Shown in pieces: positions 1-8,113 of a stretch of DNA of 64,000 bases. This DNA is from Prauserella endophytica. Its GTDB lineage: Bacteria; Actinomycetota; Actinomycetes; Mycobacteriales; Pseudonocardiaceae. The notes below the pieces were generated by a model. It was not told the DNA's origin and did no database searches. It saw only the letters and a list, made by a program, of their open reading frames with translations. Each line of letters begins with the position of its first letter. The first letter of the stretch is position 1. Location: contig NZ_SWMS01000019.1 in the NCBI RefSeq assembly GCF_005146945.1, forward strand, positions 61,667 through 125,666. Direction: 5' to 3'. A program made the position numbers and the translations under genes.

Positions 1-1
1 G

Positions 2-601
2 CAGCCCGCCGCCAGGCCGGAGCCGCTGCCCAACCCGACCAACTGCGAGTACCCGGCCTCCGGGGAGCCCGCGAAGCCGGTGAACCCGCCGAACGGCCAG
101 AACGTCTCCTCGCAGGGCACGGTGAACGTGACACTGCAGAGCACGGTCGGCGACATCCCGCTGACGCTCGACCGCGCGCTCGCGCCGTGCACGGTGAACA
201 GTTTCGTCAGCCTGGCCGAGCAGGGCTTCTACACCGACACCTCGTGCCACCGCATCGGCACCACCGGCCTGCAGATGCTGCAGTGCGGCGACCCGACCGG
301 CAGCGGCAGCGGTGGCCCCGGCTACGGCTTCGCCGACGAGACGTTCCAGCAGCTGAAGTACGGCCGCGGCATCCTCGCGATGGCCAACTCCGGCCCGGAC
401 ACCAACGGCAGCCAGTTCTTCATGGTCTTCGGCGAGGCGCCGCTCTCCCCCGACTACACCGTGTTCGGGACGATCTCCGACGAAGGACTCGAGGTCATCG
501 ACGAGGTCGCGCGCGGAGGCCACGACGGCGCGTTCGAGCCGAGCCCCGGCGGCGGCAAGCCCAACACCGAGGTGAAGTTCACCGGCGTCACCGTCGGTTG
601 A
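2..601 (+). CDS. ppiB: Cyclophilin-type peptidyl-prolyl isomerase, 5' end missing
   Basis: The reading frame is open from base 2 and the true start lies left of the window. The product catalyses cis-trans isomerisation of proline peptide bonds. The cyclophilin core is visible: VTLQSTVGDIPLTLD, the F-x-x-G-F-Y-T-D-T-x-x-H-R segment, and the active-site stretch FAMANSGP-like (MANSGPDTNGSQFF). A proline-rich linker with one Cys precedes the domain, which fits the secreted or membrane-anchored actinobacterial form whose anchor would be off-window. The stop overlaps the next start (TGATG), so the two are probably co-translated. In M. tuberculosis the homologue Rv2582 lies beside rel (established synteny). 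Confidence 0.9.
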   Translation, partial: QPAARPEPLPNPTNCEYPASGEPAKPVNPPNGQNVSSQGTVNVTLQSTVGDIPLTLDRALAPCTVNSFVSLAEQGFYTDTSCHRIGTTGLQMLQCGDPTGSGSGGPGYGFADETFQQLKYGRGILAMANSGPDTNGSQFFMVFGEAPLSPDYTVFGTISDEGLEVIDEVARGGHDGAFEPSPGGGKPNTEVKFTGVTVG

Positions 602-1392
602 TGCTGCTCGCGCACGTCAACGGAGCCCCGGCGACGGCGGAGCAGCTCGCCGTCCCCGCGGTGGTCAACTACGGCCACTTCACCTCGCTGCAGGTGCGCG
701 ACGGGCACACCCGTGGCCTCGAGTTGCACCTGCGCCGGCTCTCCGAAGGCACCAGGGTGCTGTTCGGCAGCGAACTCGACATCGCGCTGGTGCGGGAGTA
801 CCTGCGCCGCGCGGTCGACGGCGCCGGCGCCGTCACCGCCAGGGTCACGCTCTTCTCCCTCGCGGCCCCCGGCGGGCGGGTCGAGCCGGTGGACCCGGAC
901 GTGCTGGTGACCCTGCGGGCGCCGAGCGTCGCGTCCACCGCGCCGGTGCGGTTGCGCTCGGTGCGCTACCAGCGCCCGCTGCCGGAGGTGAAGCACGTCG
1001 GCACGTTCGGACTGCTGCACCACACCCGGGAGGCGAGGCTCGCGGGCTATGACGACGCGCTGTTCGTCGACGCCGGGGGCAACGTGTCCGAGGCCTCGAT
1101 CTGGAACGCCGGGTTCTTCGACGGCGACACCGTGGTGTGGCCGCAGGCTCGACAACTGAGCGGCACGATGCGGCTGCTGCTCGAACGGGGTCTCGCGGCA
1201 CTGGGCGTCGCGAGCGTCACCCGCCCGCTGCCGCTGGAGCGGGCGCGCGCCCAGCGCAGCGCATTCCTGTGCAACTCCGGCAACCCCGGCCAGCCCGTGT
1301 CGGCCATCGACGACGCGGAGCTGTCGGTGGACCCCGAGCTCACCGCGCTGCTGCGGCGCGCCTACGAGGGCAACCCGCTGGAGCGGATCTAG
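601..1392 (+). CDS. Aminotransferase class IV (PabC/branched-chain type fold)
   Basis: A 263-residue PLP enzyme of fold type IV, the family that includes 4-amino-4-deoxychorismate lyase, D-amino-acid and branched-chain aminotransferases. The probable Schiff-base lysine is in PEVKHVGTF, followed by the family pattern H-x-x-R-E-A-R-x-x-G-Y-D-D-A-L-F-V-D and N-V-S-E-A-S-x-x-N. The phosphate-binding segment near QLSGTMR matches the usual SG(T/V)(T/M)R. The ATG is taken from the TGATG overlap with the upstream cyclophilin gene. The substrate cannot be read from the sequence; a PabC-like lyase is one option and a general aminotransferase another. Confidence 0.82.
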   Translation: MLLAHVNGAPATAEQLAVPAVVNYGHFTSLQVRDGHTRGLELHLRRLSEGTRVLFGSELDIALVREYLRRAVDGAGAVTARVTLFSLAAPGGRVEPVDPDVLVTLRAPSVASTAPVRLRSVRYQRPLPEVKHVGTFGLLHHTREARLAGYDDALFVDAGGNVSEASIWNAGFFDGDTVVWPQARQLSGTMRLLLERGLAALGVASVTRPLPLERARAQRSAFLCNSGNPGQPVSAIDDAELSVDPELTALLRRAYEGNPLERI

Positions 1393-1411
1393 TGCCCTCC
1401 GGCGGAGAGCC

Positions 1412-2240
1412 CTAGCGGCCCAGGAACCCGGTCAGGGCCACGGTCAGCTCGACCGGACTGTCCTCGTGGACGAGGTGTCCCGCCCCGGGCAGGACCTCCA
1501 GCCGGGCACCGGGGACCAGGGCGGCGAGCTCCCGCCCTCTCGCGGCGGGGACCCACGCGTCGTCGGCACCCCAGCACACCAGTACGGGCAGGTCGATCGT
1601 GGCGTAGCGGTCCCGCATCGCGGTGGTGTACTCCGCGTCGGCCGTGCGCTGGGCGAGCTGCCGGTAGAACGCGCTGCCCTTCGTCGCCGAGCCACGGTGC
1701 GACGAGAGCATCCAGCACGTCCGGCCGCAGCTCCCGCGCGGCGGCCGAGCGGACGTACTCCCGCACGAGCGCGCGGTGCAACGCCGGGGGCAGCCGCTCG
1801 AACACGCCCGCGTGCTCGCCCGCCAGGCGGGAGAACGGGCTCCCCCACGGCCCCAGCGCGACCGCGTCGACGAGCGCGAGGCTGCGATAGGGCGCACCGT
1901 GCAGCAGGTGCGCGTCCAGCGCCACGGCCCCGCCCGAGTCGTGGGCGACGACGTCGGGCTCGGCGAGGCCCCAGTGCTCCAGCAGGTCCCGGAACACCTC
2001 GCCCAGCGCGGCGAGCGAGAGGTCCTGGCCGTCGAACTTCTCCGAGGAGCCGTACCCCGGCATGTCCCAGACGTGGACGCGGCGGCCCGTCAACGCGCGG
2101 GCGAAGCCACGCCAGACGTACGACGAGAACGGCGTGCCGTGCAGGAGTACCACGGGCTCGCCGCTCGGATCGCCGAAACGGTCCCAGCGCACGGTGCCGA
2201 GCCGGCTGCGCCAGGACTCACGCAGGTGCCACGCGTTCAT
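1412..2240 (-). pseudogene. Alpha/beta hydrolase, frameshifted
   Basis: The N-terminal half (from MNAWHLRESW) has the oxyanion segment LLHGTPFSSYVW and an aspartate nucleophile elbow VAHDSGG, as in haloalkane-dehalogenase-like enzymes. The C-terminal half, with FYRQLAQRTADAEYTT, VLVCWGADDAWVP and the catalytic-His region LPGAGHLVHEDSP, lies in another frame. The switch falls near 1670-1680, between GDEGQ and AFYRQ; removing one base there restores a normal family sequence of about 275 residues. It is either a genuine pseudogene or a base-calling error in the assembly. The ATG at 2240 lies inside the 3' end of the upstream marR gene, suggesting co-transcription. Confidence 0.8.
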
Positions 2241-2760
2241 CCCGCTCCCGTTCCGCTTGTCCCACCGGGCACGTCGCGTCGGTGGCGCAGCACTTCCGGT
2301 CGCACAGCCTGCACAGGTACTGGGCGTTGCCCACCTCGTCATAGAGCCGGGTGAGCAGCGTGGAGAGCAGCCGGTCGAGCGTCCGCTGGTCGTCCTCGTC
2401 CAGTACGGCGACGAGGTCGGTCAGGGGGCTCGCCCGCGCCGCGAGCACCTTCCGTGCCGCCTGGCTGCCCGCTCTCGTGGGGTGCAGCATCGTCATCCGG
2501 CTGTGCCACGGACTGGCCCGCCGCTCCACGAGGCCGTCCGCCACCAGCGAGTCGACCATGCGAGCCGCCGCCGACTGGGTCAGCCCGACGCGCCGCCCAA
2601 GCTCCGTCACGCTCAGGCCGGGATGGGCCGTCAGCGACACCAGCGCCGCGGCACCGCTCGCGCTGACCTTCGCGGCCTCGGTCGCGCCGCCGAGGGCCAG
2701 ATCGGTCAGGGCGAGCGCGGTCGCGCCGAGCAGGTTCGCGGTCCGCCGGGAGTCATGCAT
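2218..2760 (-). CDS. MarR-family transcriptional regulator with Cys-rich tail
   Basis: About 180 residues with the MarR winged helix: LSVTELGRRVGLTQSAAARMVDSL as DNA-recognition region and WHSRMTMLHPT as wing. The C-terminal tail CRLCDRKCCATDATCPV carries six cysteines, a known feature of one MarR subfamily and possibly a metal or redox site. A GTG at 2763 and an ATG at 2760 are both in frame; the ATG is preferred. The 3' end overlaps the start of the alpha/beta hydrolase by 23 bases, so the pair is probably one transcript. The start codon lies inside the repeat at 2754-2786, suggesting autoregulation. Confidence 0.85.
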   Translation of the reverse strand: MHDSRRTANLLGATALALTDLALGGATEAAKVSASGAAALVSLTAHPGLSVTELGRRVGLTQSAAARMVDSLVADGLVERRASPWHSRMTMLHPTRAGSQAARKVLAARASPLTDLVAVLDEDDQRTLDRLLSTLLTRLYDEVGNAQYLCRLCDRKCCATDATCPVGQAERERDERVAPA

Positions 2761-2786
2761 CACTCATTACTACATGCATTACTCAT
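2754..2786. promoter_or_regulatory. Direct repeat at the marR promoter, candidate operator
   Basis: Two copies of CATGCATyACTCAT (2754-2767 and 2773-2786), 19 bases apart start to start, overlap the marR start. The stretch is AT-rich against a GC-rich background. Binding by the neighbouring MarR protein is inference. Confidence 0.5.
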
Positions 2787-2809
2787 GACTCGTCAAGCCG
2801 CCGGAACCC

Positions 2810-2926
2810 GACCGCAGTGAAGGCCACCATGCCTGCGCCCGCCCGTCTCCCCCCACCACCCAAACCGAGACGCTGACGCGCCGCTGTGCTCGATTCCACG
2901 CAGTGAAGGTGGCCTTCACTGCGGTC
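2810..2926. repeat. Intergenic inverted repeat, GACCGCAGTGAAGGCCACC family
   Basis: A perfect 19-base inverted pair: GACCGCAGTGAAGGCCACC at 2810-2828 and its complement at 2908-2926, about 80 bases apart. The right copy also contains a compact palindrome (2900-2922) with 10-base arms GCAGTGAAGG/CCTTCACTGC around TGG. It shares the AAGGCCACC core with the palindromes at 20146-20198 and 23459-23507. No gene lies in 2764-2946. Confidence 0.75.
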
Positions 2927-2946
2927 GGGCGGGCGGGCGGACTCGG

Positions 2947-3726
2947 TCAGCGGAAGGTGAAGTTCGGCGGGCGGCGTTCGAGGAAGGCGGCGACACCCTC
3001 GGCGTAGTCCTCGCCGTGCACGGCGGCGGCGCGGATCTCGTCCACTTCGGAGTCGGGTTCCGCCTGTCCCGCCACGATCTTCTCGATGATCCGGTTCATC
3101 CCCCGGATCGAGGCCTGCGAGCGCGAGCCCAGCGTCCGCACGAAGTCCATTGTGGACTCCTCAAGCGCACCGGCTGGGAACACCTCGTTGACCAGGCCCA
3201 TTTCACGCGCCCGCACGGCGTCCACGAGCAGGCCCGACAGGAGGAAGTACCGCGCGTTCGCAGGCCCGACGAGCGACACGAGCTGGCGGGTGGAGTCGAA
3301 GTGGTAGACGATGCCGAGCTTGGACGGCGTGATGCCGAAGCGGGAACCCTCCGCGGCGAACCGGAAGTCGCTGGCCACCGCGAGCTGGCAGCCGCCCCCG
3401 ATGCAGTTGCCCCTGATCATCGCCACGCTCGGTTTGCGCATGGACGCCAGCGCCGCGACCGCCGCCTCGACGGCCTTGTCGTAGGTGGCGCCGCCCTCCG
3501 CCGACGAGCGCAGGTCGCGGAACTCACCGATGTCGGCGCCCGCGGAGAAGTCCTCTCCCGCACCGGTCAGCACGAGGACCGTCACCGACGGATCGCGTTC
3601 GACCCCGGCCACGATGCCGGGAATCGCCGACCACATGCCGAAGCTGATGGCGTTCATCTTCTCCGGCCTGCGCAGCGTCAGCCGCGCAACCTCACCGTCA
3701 TGCTCGAGCTCGATCCCGTCGGTCAT
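2947..3726 (-). CDS. Enoyl-CoA hydratase/isomerase (crotonase) family protein, non-canonical active site
   Basis: A 259-residue crotonase-fold protein. Both oxyanion-hole segments are present: DFSAGADIGEF and GNCIGGGCQLA. The two acids of a classical hydratase are not at their expected places. The PE segment reads TPSKLGI, and the segment equivalent to MEMVLTG of rat hydratase reads ARYFLLSG. It may therefore be an isomerase, decarboxylase or hydrolase of the superfamily rather than a water-adding hydratase. It starts just downstream of rel on the same strand (30-base gap) and may be read through from it. Substrate unknown. Confidence 0.85.
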   Translation of the reverse strand: MTDGIELEHDGEVARLTLRRPEKMNAISFGMWSAIPGIVAGVERDPSVTVLVLTGAGEDFSAGADIGEFRDLRSSAEGGATYDKAVEAAVAALASMRKPSVAMIRGNCIGGGCQLAVASDFRFAAEGSRFGITPSKLGIVYHFDSTRQLVSLVGPANARYFLLSGLLVDAVRAREMGLVNEVFPAGALEESTMDFVRTLGSRSQASIRGMNRIIEKIVAGQAEPDSEVDEIRAAAVHGEDYAEGVAAFLERRPPNFTFR

Positions 3727-3756
3727 GGATCCACACCCTAGGAGCCCGCGCGCGGG

Positions 3757-6132
3757 TCAGGAGGCGGACGTGACCCGGTACACGTCGTACACACCCTCGA
3801 CGTTGCGCACGACCTTGAGCACATGACCGAGGTGCTTCGGGTCGCCCATCTCGAAGGTGAACCGGCTGACGGCCACGCGGTCGCGCGAGGTGGTGACCGA
3901 CGCCGAAAGGATGTTCACGCGCTCGTCGGCGAGCACCTTGGTGACGTCGGAGAGCAGGCGGTGCCGGTCGAGCGCCTCCACCTGGATCGCCACGAGGAAC
4001 ACCGAGGACTCCGACGGCGCCCACTCGACCTCGACCAGACGCTCCGGCTGCTGGCGCAGGTCGTCGGCGTTGGTGCAGTCGGTGCGGTGCACGCTGACCC
4101 CGCCGCCACGCGTGACGAAGCCGAGGATCTCGTCGCCGGGCACCGGGGTGCAGCAGCGCGCGAGCTTGGCCCAGATGTCGCTCTCGCCCTTGACGATCAC
4201 GCCGACGTCGCCGGCCCCGCGCCTGCGGGTGACCGTGGACGGAGTGGCCCGCTCGGCGAGCTCCTCCTCGGCCTCCTCCACGCCGCCGATCAGCGCGACG
4301 AGGCGCTGCACCACGTGCTTGGCGCTCGTGTGCCCCTCGCCGACCGCGGCGTAGAGCGAGCTGATGTCGCCGTGCCGCAGCTCCTTGGCGACCGCGCCCA
4401 TCGAGTCGGCCGACACCAGGCGCTGGATCGGCAGCCCGACCTTGCGGACCTCCTTGGTGATGGCGTCCTTGCCGGCCTCGATCGCCTCGTCGCGGCGCTC
4501 CTTGGCGAACCACTGGCGGATCTTCGCCCGCGCCTTCGGCGACCCGGCGAACGACAGCCAGTCCCGGCTCGGGCCCGCGCCCTCGGCCTTGGACGTGAAG
4601 ATCTCGACGACCTCGCCGTTCTCCAGCTTGCGCTCGAGCGCGACGAGTCTGCCGTTGACTCGGGCGCCGATGCAGCGGTGCCCGACCTCGGTGTGCACGG
4701 CGTAGGCGAAGTCCACCGGTGTCGACCCGACGGGCAGGGTGATCACGTCGCCCTTGGGCGTGAACACGAAGATCTCGCGCGTCGCGAGGTCGTAGCGCAG
4801 CGACTCGAGGAACTCGCCGGGGTCGGCCGCCTCCCGCTGCCAGTCGAGGAGCTGCCGCATCCACGCCATCTCGTCGATGTCGACGGCGTTGCCACTGTGT
4901 GTGCCCCTGGTCTCCTTGTACCGCCAGTGCGCGGCGATGCCGTACTCGGCGGTGCGGTGCATCTCGTGCGTGCGGATCTGCACTTCCAGCGGCTTGCCGT
5001 CCGGCCCGATCACCGTGGTGTGCAGCGACTGGTAGACACCGAACCGGGGCTGGGCGATGTAGTCCTTGAACCGGCCCGGCATCGGCTGCCACAGAGCGTG
5101 CACCACGCCCATCGCGGCGTAGCAGTCACGCACGTCCTCGACGAGGATGCGCACGCCCACCAGGTCGTGGATGTCGTCGAGGTCGCGGCCGCGGACGATC
5201 ATCTTCTGGTGGATCGAGTAGTAGTGCTTCGGCCTGCCCTCGACCTTGGCTGTGATGCGTGAGGAGTCCAGCTGCTTGGTCAGCTCCCCGATCACCCAGC
5301 GCAGGTATGTGTCGCGGGACGGCGCGCGGTCGGCGACCAGGCGCACGATCTCGTCGTACTTCTTGGGCTGCAGGATCGCGAACGCGAGGTCCTCCAGTTC
5401 CCACTTCACCGTTGCCATACCGAGCCGGTGGGCCAGCGGGGCCAGCACCTCCAGGGTCTCCTTGGCCTTGCGGGCCTGCTTCTCCGGCGGCAGGAAGCGC
5501 ATCGTGCGCATGTTGTGCAGCCGGTCGGCCAGCTTGATCACCAGCACGCGTGGGTCGCGCGCCATGGCGATCACCATCTTGCGGATGGTCTCGGCCTCGG
5601 CGGCGTGGCCGAGCTTGACCTTGTCGAGCTTGGTGACGCCGTCGACGAGCTGGGCGACCTTCTCGCCGAAGTCGGCACCCAGCTGGTCCAGGGAGTAGCC
5701 GGTGTCCTCGACGGTGTCGTGCAGCAGGGCCGCCACCAGCGTCGTCGTGTCCATGCCCAGCTCGGCGAGGATCGTGGCCACCGCGAGCGGGTGGGTGATG
5801 TAGGGGTCGCCGGACTTGCGGCGCTGCTCGCGGTGCAACTCCTCGGCCACGTCGTAGGCGCGCTGGAGCAGGGTCAGGTCGGCGTTCGGGTGGAGCTCGC
5901 GGTGGATCGCGGCGAGCGGCTCGAGCACCTGCTTCACGGACGCGGCACGCTGGGCGGTGATGCGCCGCGCAAGCCTGGCCCTCACCCGCCGGGTGGCCGA
6001 GGGCGCCCTGGTGGCGCCGCCGTTCGGGACAGGACGCGCGGGCTGCGCGGACGGTGCCGCCTGTGCCGGTTGCGACTCGCGCGCGTCACCGTCCGAATGG
6101 GCTGCCACGACGGAATCGAGCTCTTGGCCCAC
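3757..6132 (-). CDS. rel: Bifunctional (p)ppGpp synthetase/hydrolase Rel
   Basis: This enzyme makes and degrades the alarmone (p)ppGpp in the stringent response. In order: an N-terminal HD hydrolase domain with HDTVEDT (about residue 140); a synthetase domain with [13 protein letters not shown] and [18 protein letters not shown]; a TGS domain ([20 protein letters not shown]); a zinc-finger-type helical region; and a C-terminal ACT domain. The RFKD motif is the RXKD signature of bifunctional enzymes, in contrast to EXDD of synthetase-only RelA (established). Two GTGs are in frame, at 6138 and 6132. GGAGG abuts the first and lies 5 bases before the second, so 6132 is preferred (about 791 residues). 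Order rel-apt-secF-secD matches M. tuberculosis. Confidence 0.96.
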   Translation of the reverse strand: MGQELDSVVAAHSDGDARESQPAQAAPSAQPARPVPNGGATRAPSATRRVRARLARRITAQRAASVKQVLEPLAAIHRELHPNADLTLLQRAYDVAEELHREQRRKSGDPYITHPLAVATILAELGMDTTTLVAALLHDTVEDTGYSLDQLGADFGEKVAQLVDGVTKLDKVKLGHAAEAETIRKMVIAMARDPRVLVIKLADRLHNMRTMRFLPPEKQARKAKETLEVLAPLAHRLGMATVKWELEDLAFAILQPKKYDEIVRLVADRAPSRDTYLRWVIGELTKQLDSSRITAKVEGRPKHYYSIHQKMIVRGRDLDDIHDLVGVRILVEDVRDCYAAMGVVHALWQPMPGRFKDYIAQPRFGVYQSLHTTVIGPDGKPLEVQIRTHEMHRTAEYGIAAHWRYKETRGTHSGNAVDIDEMAWMRQLLDWQREAADPGEFLESLRYDLATREIFVFTPKGDVITLPVGSTPVDFAYAVHTEVGHRCIGARVNGRLVALERKLENGEVVEIFTSKAEGAGPSRDWLSFAGSPKARAKIRQWFAKERRDEAIEAGKDAITKEVRKVGLPIQRLVSADSMGAVAKELRHGDISSLYAAVGEGHTSAKHVVQRLVALIGGVEEAEEELAERATPSTVTRRRGAGDVGVIVKGESDIWAKLARCCTPVPGDEILGFVTRGGGVSVHRTDCTNADDLRQQPERLVEVEWAPSESSVFLVAIQVEALDRHRLLSDVTKVLADERVNILSASVTTSRDRVAVSRFTFEMGDPKHLGHVLKVVRNVEGVYDVYRVTSAS

Positions 6133-6277
6133 CCGCACCTCCAGCTCATCGCGCGGTTGTTAGACACCTAGCGTAACCCGCGGCGACGCCGGTCCGTGCC
6201 CTCCCCGGCTAGGAGCGCGCTGAACCACCGCTGCCCTACTGCGCGACGCCCAGACGGTGCCTCGCCGCGTTGTCGGA

Positions 6278-6308
6278 AAAGCCCGAGTACGACCCGGTAC
6301 GAGGGCTT
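6278..6308 (-). terminator. Hairpin downstream of apt
   Basis: AAGCCC (6279-6284) pairs with GGGCTT, with further GTAC pairing inside and a short CCC loop. It lies in the 244-base gap between apt and rel, so it may end the secD-secF-apt transcript. There is no long T-run, as is common in actinomycetes. Confidence 0.4.
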
Positions 6309-6376
6309 CCCTCCGCCTTGCGCGGCCGCCGTCTGGATATCGCCGCTCGCTACGGGCGGGGTTGTTCAGCACACTC

Positions 6377-6895
6377 CTAGAGCGTCCGCAGCGCGTGCAC
6401 CGGCAGGCCCGCCAGCCTCGCCCTGCCGCCGAGGGCCGCCAGCTCCAGCACCACGGCGACGCCGGTCGGCTCGGCCCCCGCGCCCCTGATCAGCTCCGCC
6501 GTGGCGGCGGCTGTGCCGCCGGTGGCGAGCACGTCGTCGACGACGGCCACCCGCTCGTCCCCGGCCACGGACCCGGCGGGCAGCTCCAGGGTGGCCGTGC
6601 CGTACTCCAGCGCGTAGTCGACCCGGCCCGCCACGGACGGCAGCTTGCCCGGCTTGCGCACCAGCGCCACGCTGAGCCCGCGCGCGTAGCCGACCGCGGC
6701 GGCCAGCACGAAGCCCCGTGCCTCCACCGCGGCCAGCCGGTCCACTCGGTCGCCGATGACCTCGCCGAGCGCGTCGACCACCGCGGCGAACCCGGCCGCG
6801 CTGCCGAACAGCGGGGTCAGGTCACGGAAAAGCACCCCCGGCTCGGGGAAGTCAGGCACCTCCGCGACGAGATCCAGTGCCTCGTCGAGCTTCAT
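6377..6895 (-). CDS. apt: Adenine phosphoribosyltransferase
   Basis: A 172-residue cytoplasmic enzyme converting adenine and PRPP to AMP plus pyrophosphate (purine salvage). The PRPP-binding loop reads VAVVDDVLATGGTAAA; the flexible-loop region with LVRKPGKLP and the start FPEPGVLFRDLTPLF are typical. Its ATG overlaps the secF stop by four bases (ATGA), so it is translationally coupled to the Sec genes. This linkage is conserved in actinobacteria. Confidence 0.95.
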   Translation of the reverse strand: MKLDEALDLVAEVPDFPEPGVLFRDLTPLFGSAAGFAAVVDALGEVIGDRVDRLAAVEARGFVLAAAVGYARGLSVALVRKPGKLPSVAGRVDYALEYGTATLELPAGSVAGDERVAVVDDVLATGGTAAATAELIRGAGAEPTGVAVVLELAALGGRARLAGLPVHALRTL

Positions 6896-8112
6896 CGCCT
6901 GCGCTTGCCCGTCGGCTTACCGGTGGGCCTGCCCGAACGCTGCTGCTGGCGCTTCTGCGCCGCCTTGGGATGCCTCGCCGGGACGCTGGCCGCCGCCGCG
7001 TACGCCTCCTCGCGGCGCAGCTCGGTGGCCAGTGCCTCGTCGTCGGCGGGGTCGAAGTCCTCGTCCGGCTCGCGCTCGGTCGCCTTGCGGGCCTGGTTCG
7101 CCCTGCGGGCGTGGACGCGCTCGGCCTGCTGCTGGTACTTCGGGTCCCGCATCTTGAGGAACACCAGCAGCGGTGTCGCCAGCAGCACGGACGACAGCAC
7201 GCCGGCGAGCATGCCGGTCAGCTGCACGAGCGCGAGGTCCTGCAGCGTGCCGGCGCCCAGCAGGACGTAGCCGACGAGCAGCAGGCCGAGCACCGGCAGC
7301 AGCGCGATGATCGAGGTGTTGATCGAGCGCATCAGCGTCTGGTTCAGCGCGAGGTTGGCGGCCTCGGGGTACGTGCGCCTGGTGAGGTTCAGCAGACCGC
7401 GCGTGTTCTCCTTGACCTTGTCGAACACCACCACCGTGTCGTACAGCGAGAAGCCGAGGATCGTCAGCAGACCGATCACGGTCGCGGGCGTCACCTCGAA
7501 GCCCACCAGCGAGTAGACGCCCGCGGTGACCACGATGTCGTGGACGAGGGCGACGAGCGCGGCCACCGCCATCCACTTCTCGAAGTAGAGGATCAGGAAG
7601 ATCGTCACCAGCACGATGAACACGCCGAGCGCGATCAACGCCTGCTGTGAGATCTCCCCGCCCCACGACGCGCTGACCGCGCTGTCGCTGATCACGGTCC
7701 GGCTCGGCTGCCCGCTGGAGTCCAGCGGCTGCAGCTCGCTGAACAGTGCCTGCTTGACCTGGGCGACCTCGTTGGCGTCGAGCGTGCTGGACCGCAGCTG
7801 GATGGTGGCCGCCTCGCCGACACCGACCTGCTGCGCCTCGGAGGCGTTCTGGCCGATCGCGCCCGAGAAGACCTGCTTCGCCTCGTCGGGGTCGATGGGG
7901 CCGTGCGCGCCCTGGGCCGGCAGCTGGATCTGGGTGCCACCCTCGAACTCGATGCCGAGGTTGAAGCCCTTGATGCCCATCGAGCCGATGCACACCAGCA
8001 TCAGGATCCCGAAGGCGATGAACCACCGCTTGCGGTGCCCGACGATGTCGAACGCGCCGGTCCCCGTGTAGAGGCGGGTGAACACGGACTCCTTGCGGTC
8101 CTTCTCGGCCAC
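6892..8112 (-). CDS. secF: Protein translocase subunit SecF
   Basis: Inner-membrane subunit of SecDF-YajC, which uses the proton gradient to assist late steps of Sec export. Visible are an N-terminal membrane segment (WFIAFGILMLVCIGSMGI), the SecF motif FNLGIEFEGGTQIQ, a periplasmic domain, and five further membrane helices including the VALVHDIVVTAGVYSL and GFSLYDTVVVFDKVKEN segments. The C-terminus is a long basic tail. The GTG at 8112 is chosen because AAGGAGG sits six bases upstream, inside the secD 3' end; one base separates the two genes. About 406 residues. Confidence 0.95.
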   Translation of the reverse strand: MAEKDRKESVFTRLYTGTGAFDIVGHRKRWFIAFGILMLVCIGSMGIKGFNLGIEFEGGTQIQLPAQGAHGPIDPDEAKQVFSGAIGQNASEAQQVGVGEAATIQLRSSTLDANEVAQVKQALFSELQPLDSSGQPSRTVISDSAVSASWGGEISQQALIALGVFIVLVTIFLILYFEKWMAVAALVALVHDIVVTAGVYSLVGFEVTPATVIGLLTILGFSLYDTVVVFDKVKENTRGLLNLTRRTYPEAANLALNQTLMRSINTSIIALLPVLGLLLVGYVLLGAGTLQDLALVQLTGMLAGVLSSVLLATPLLVFLKMRDPKYQQQAERVHARRANQARKATEREPDEDFDPADDEALATELRREEAYAAAASVPARHPKAAQKRQQQRSGRPTGKPTGKRRR

Positions 8113-8113
8113 G

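Noticed and set aside
3698..5092. 464-residue minus-strand frame overlapping rel
   Set aside because: Out-of-frame shadow of rel; Arg/Ala-rich with no motifs.
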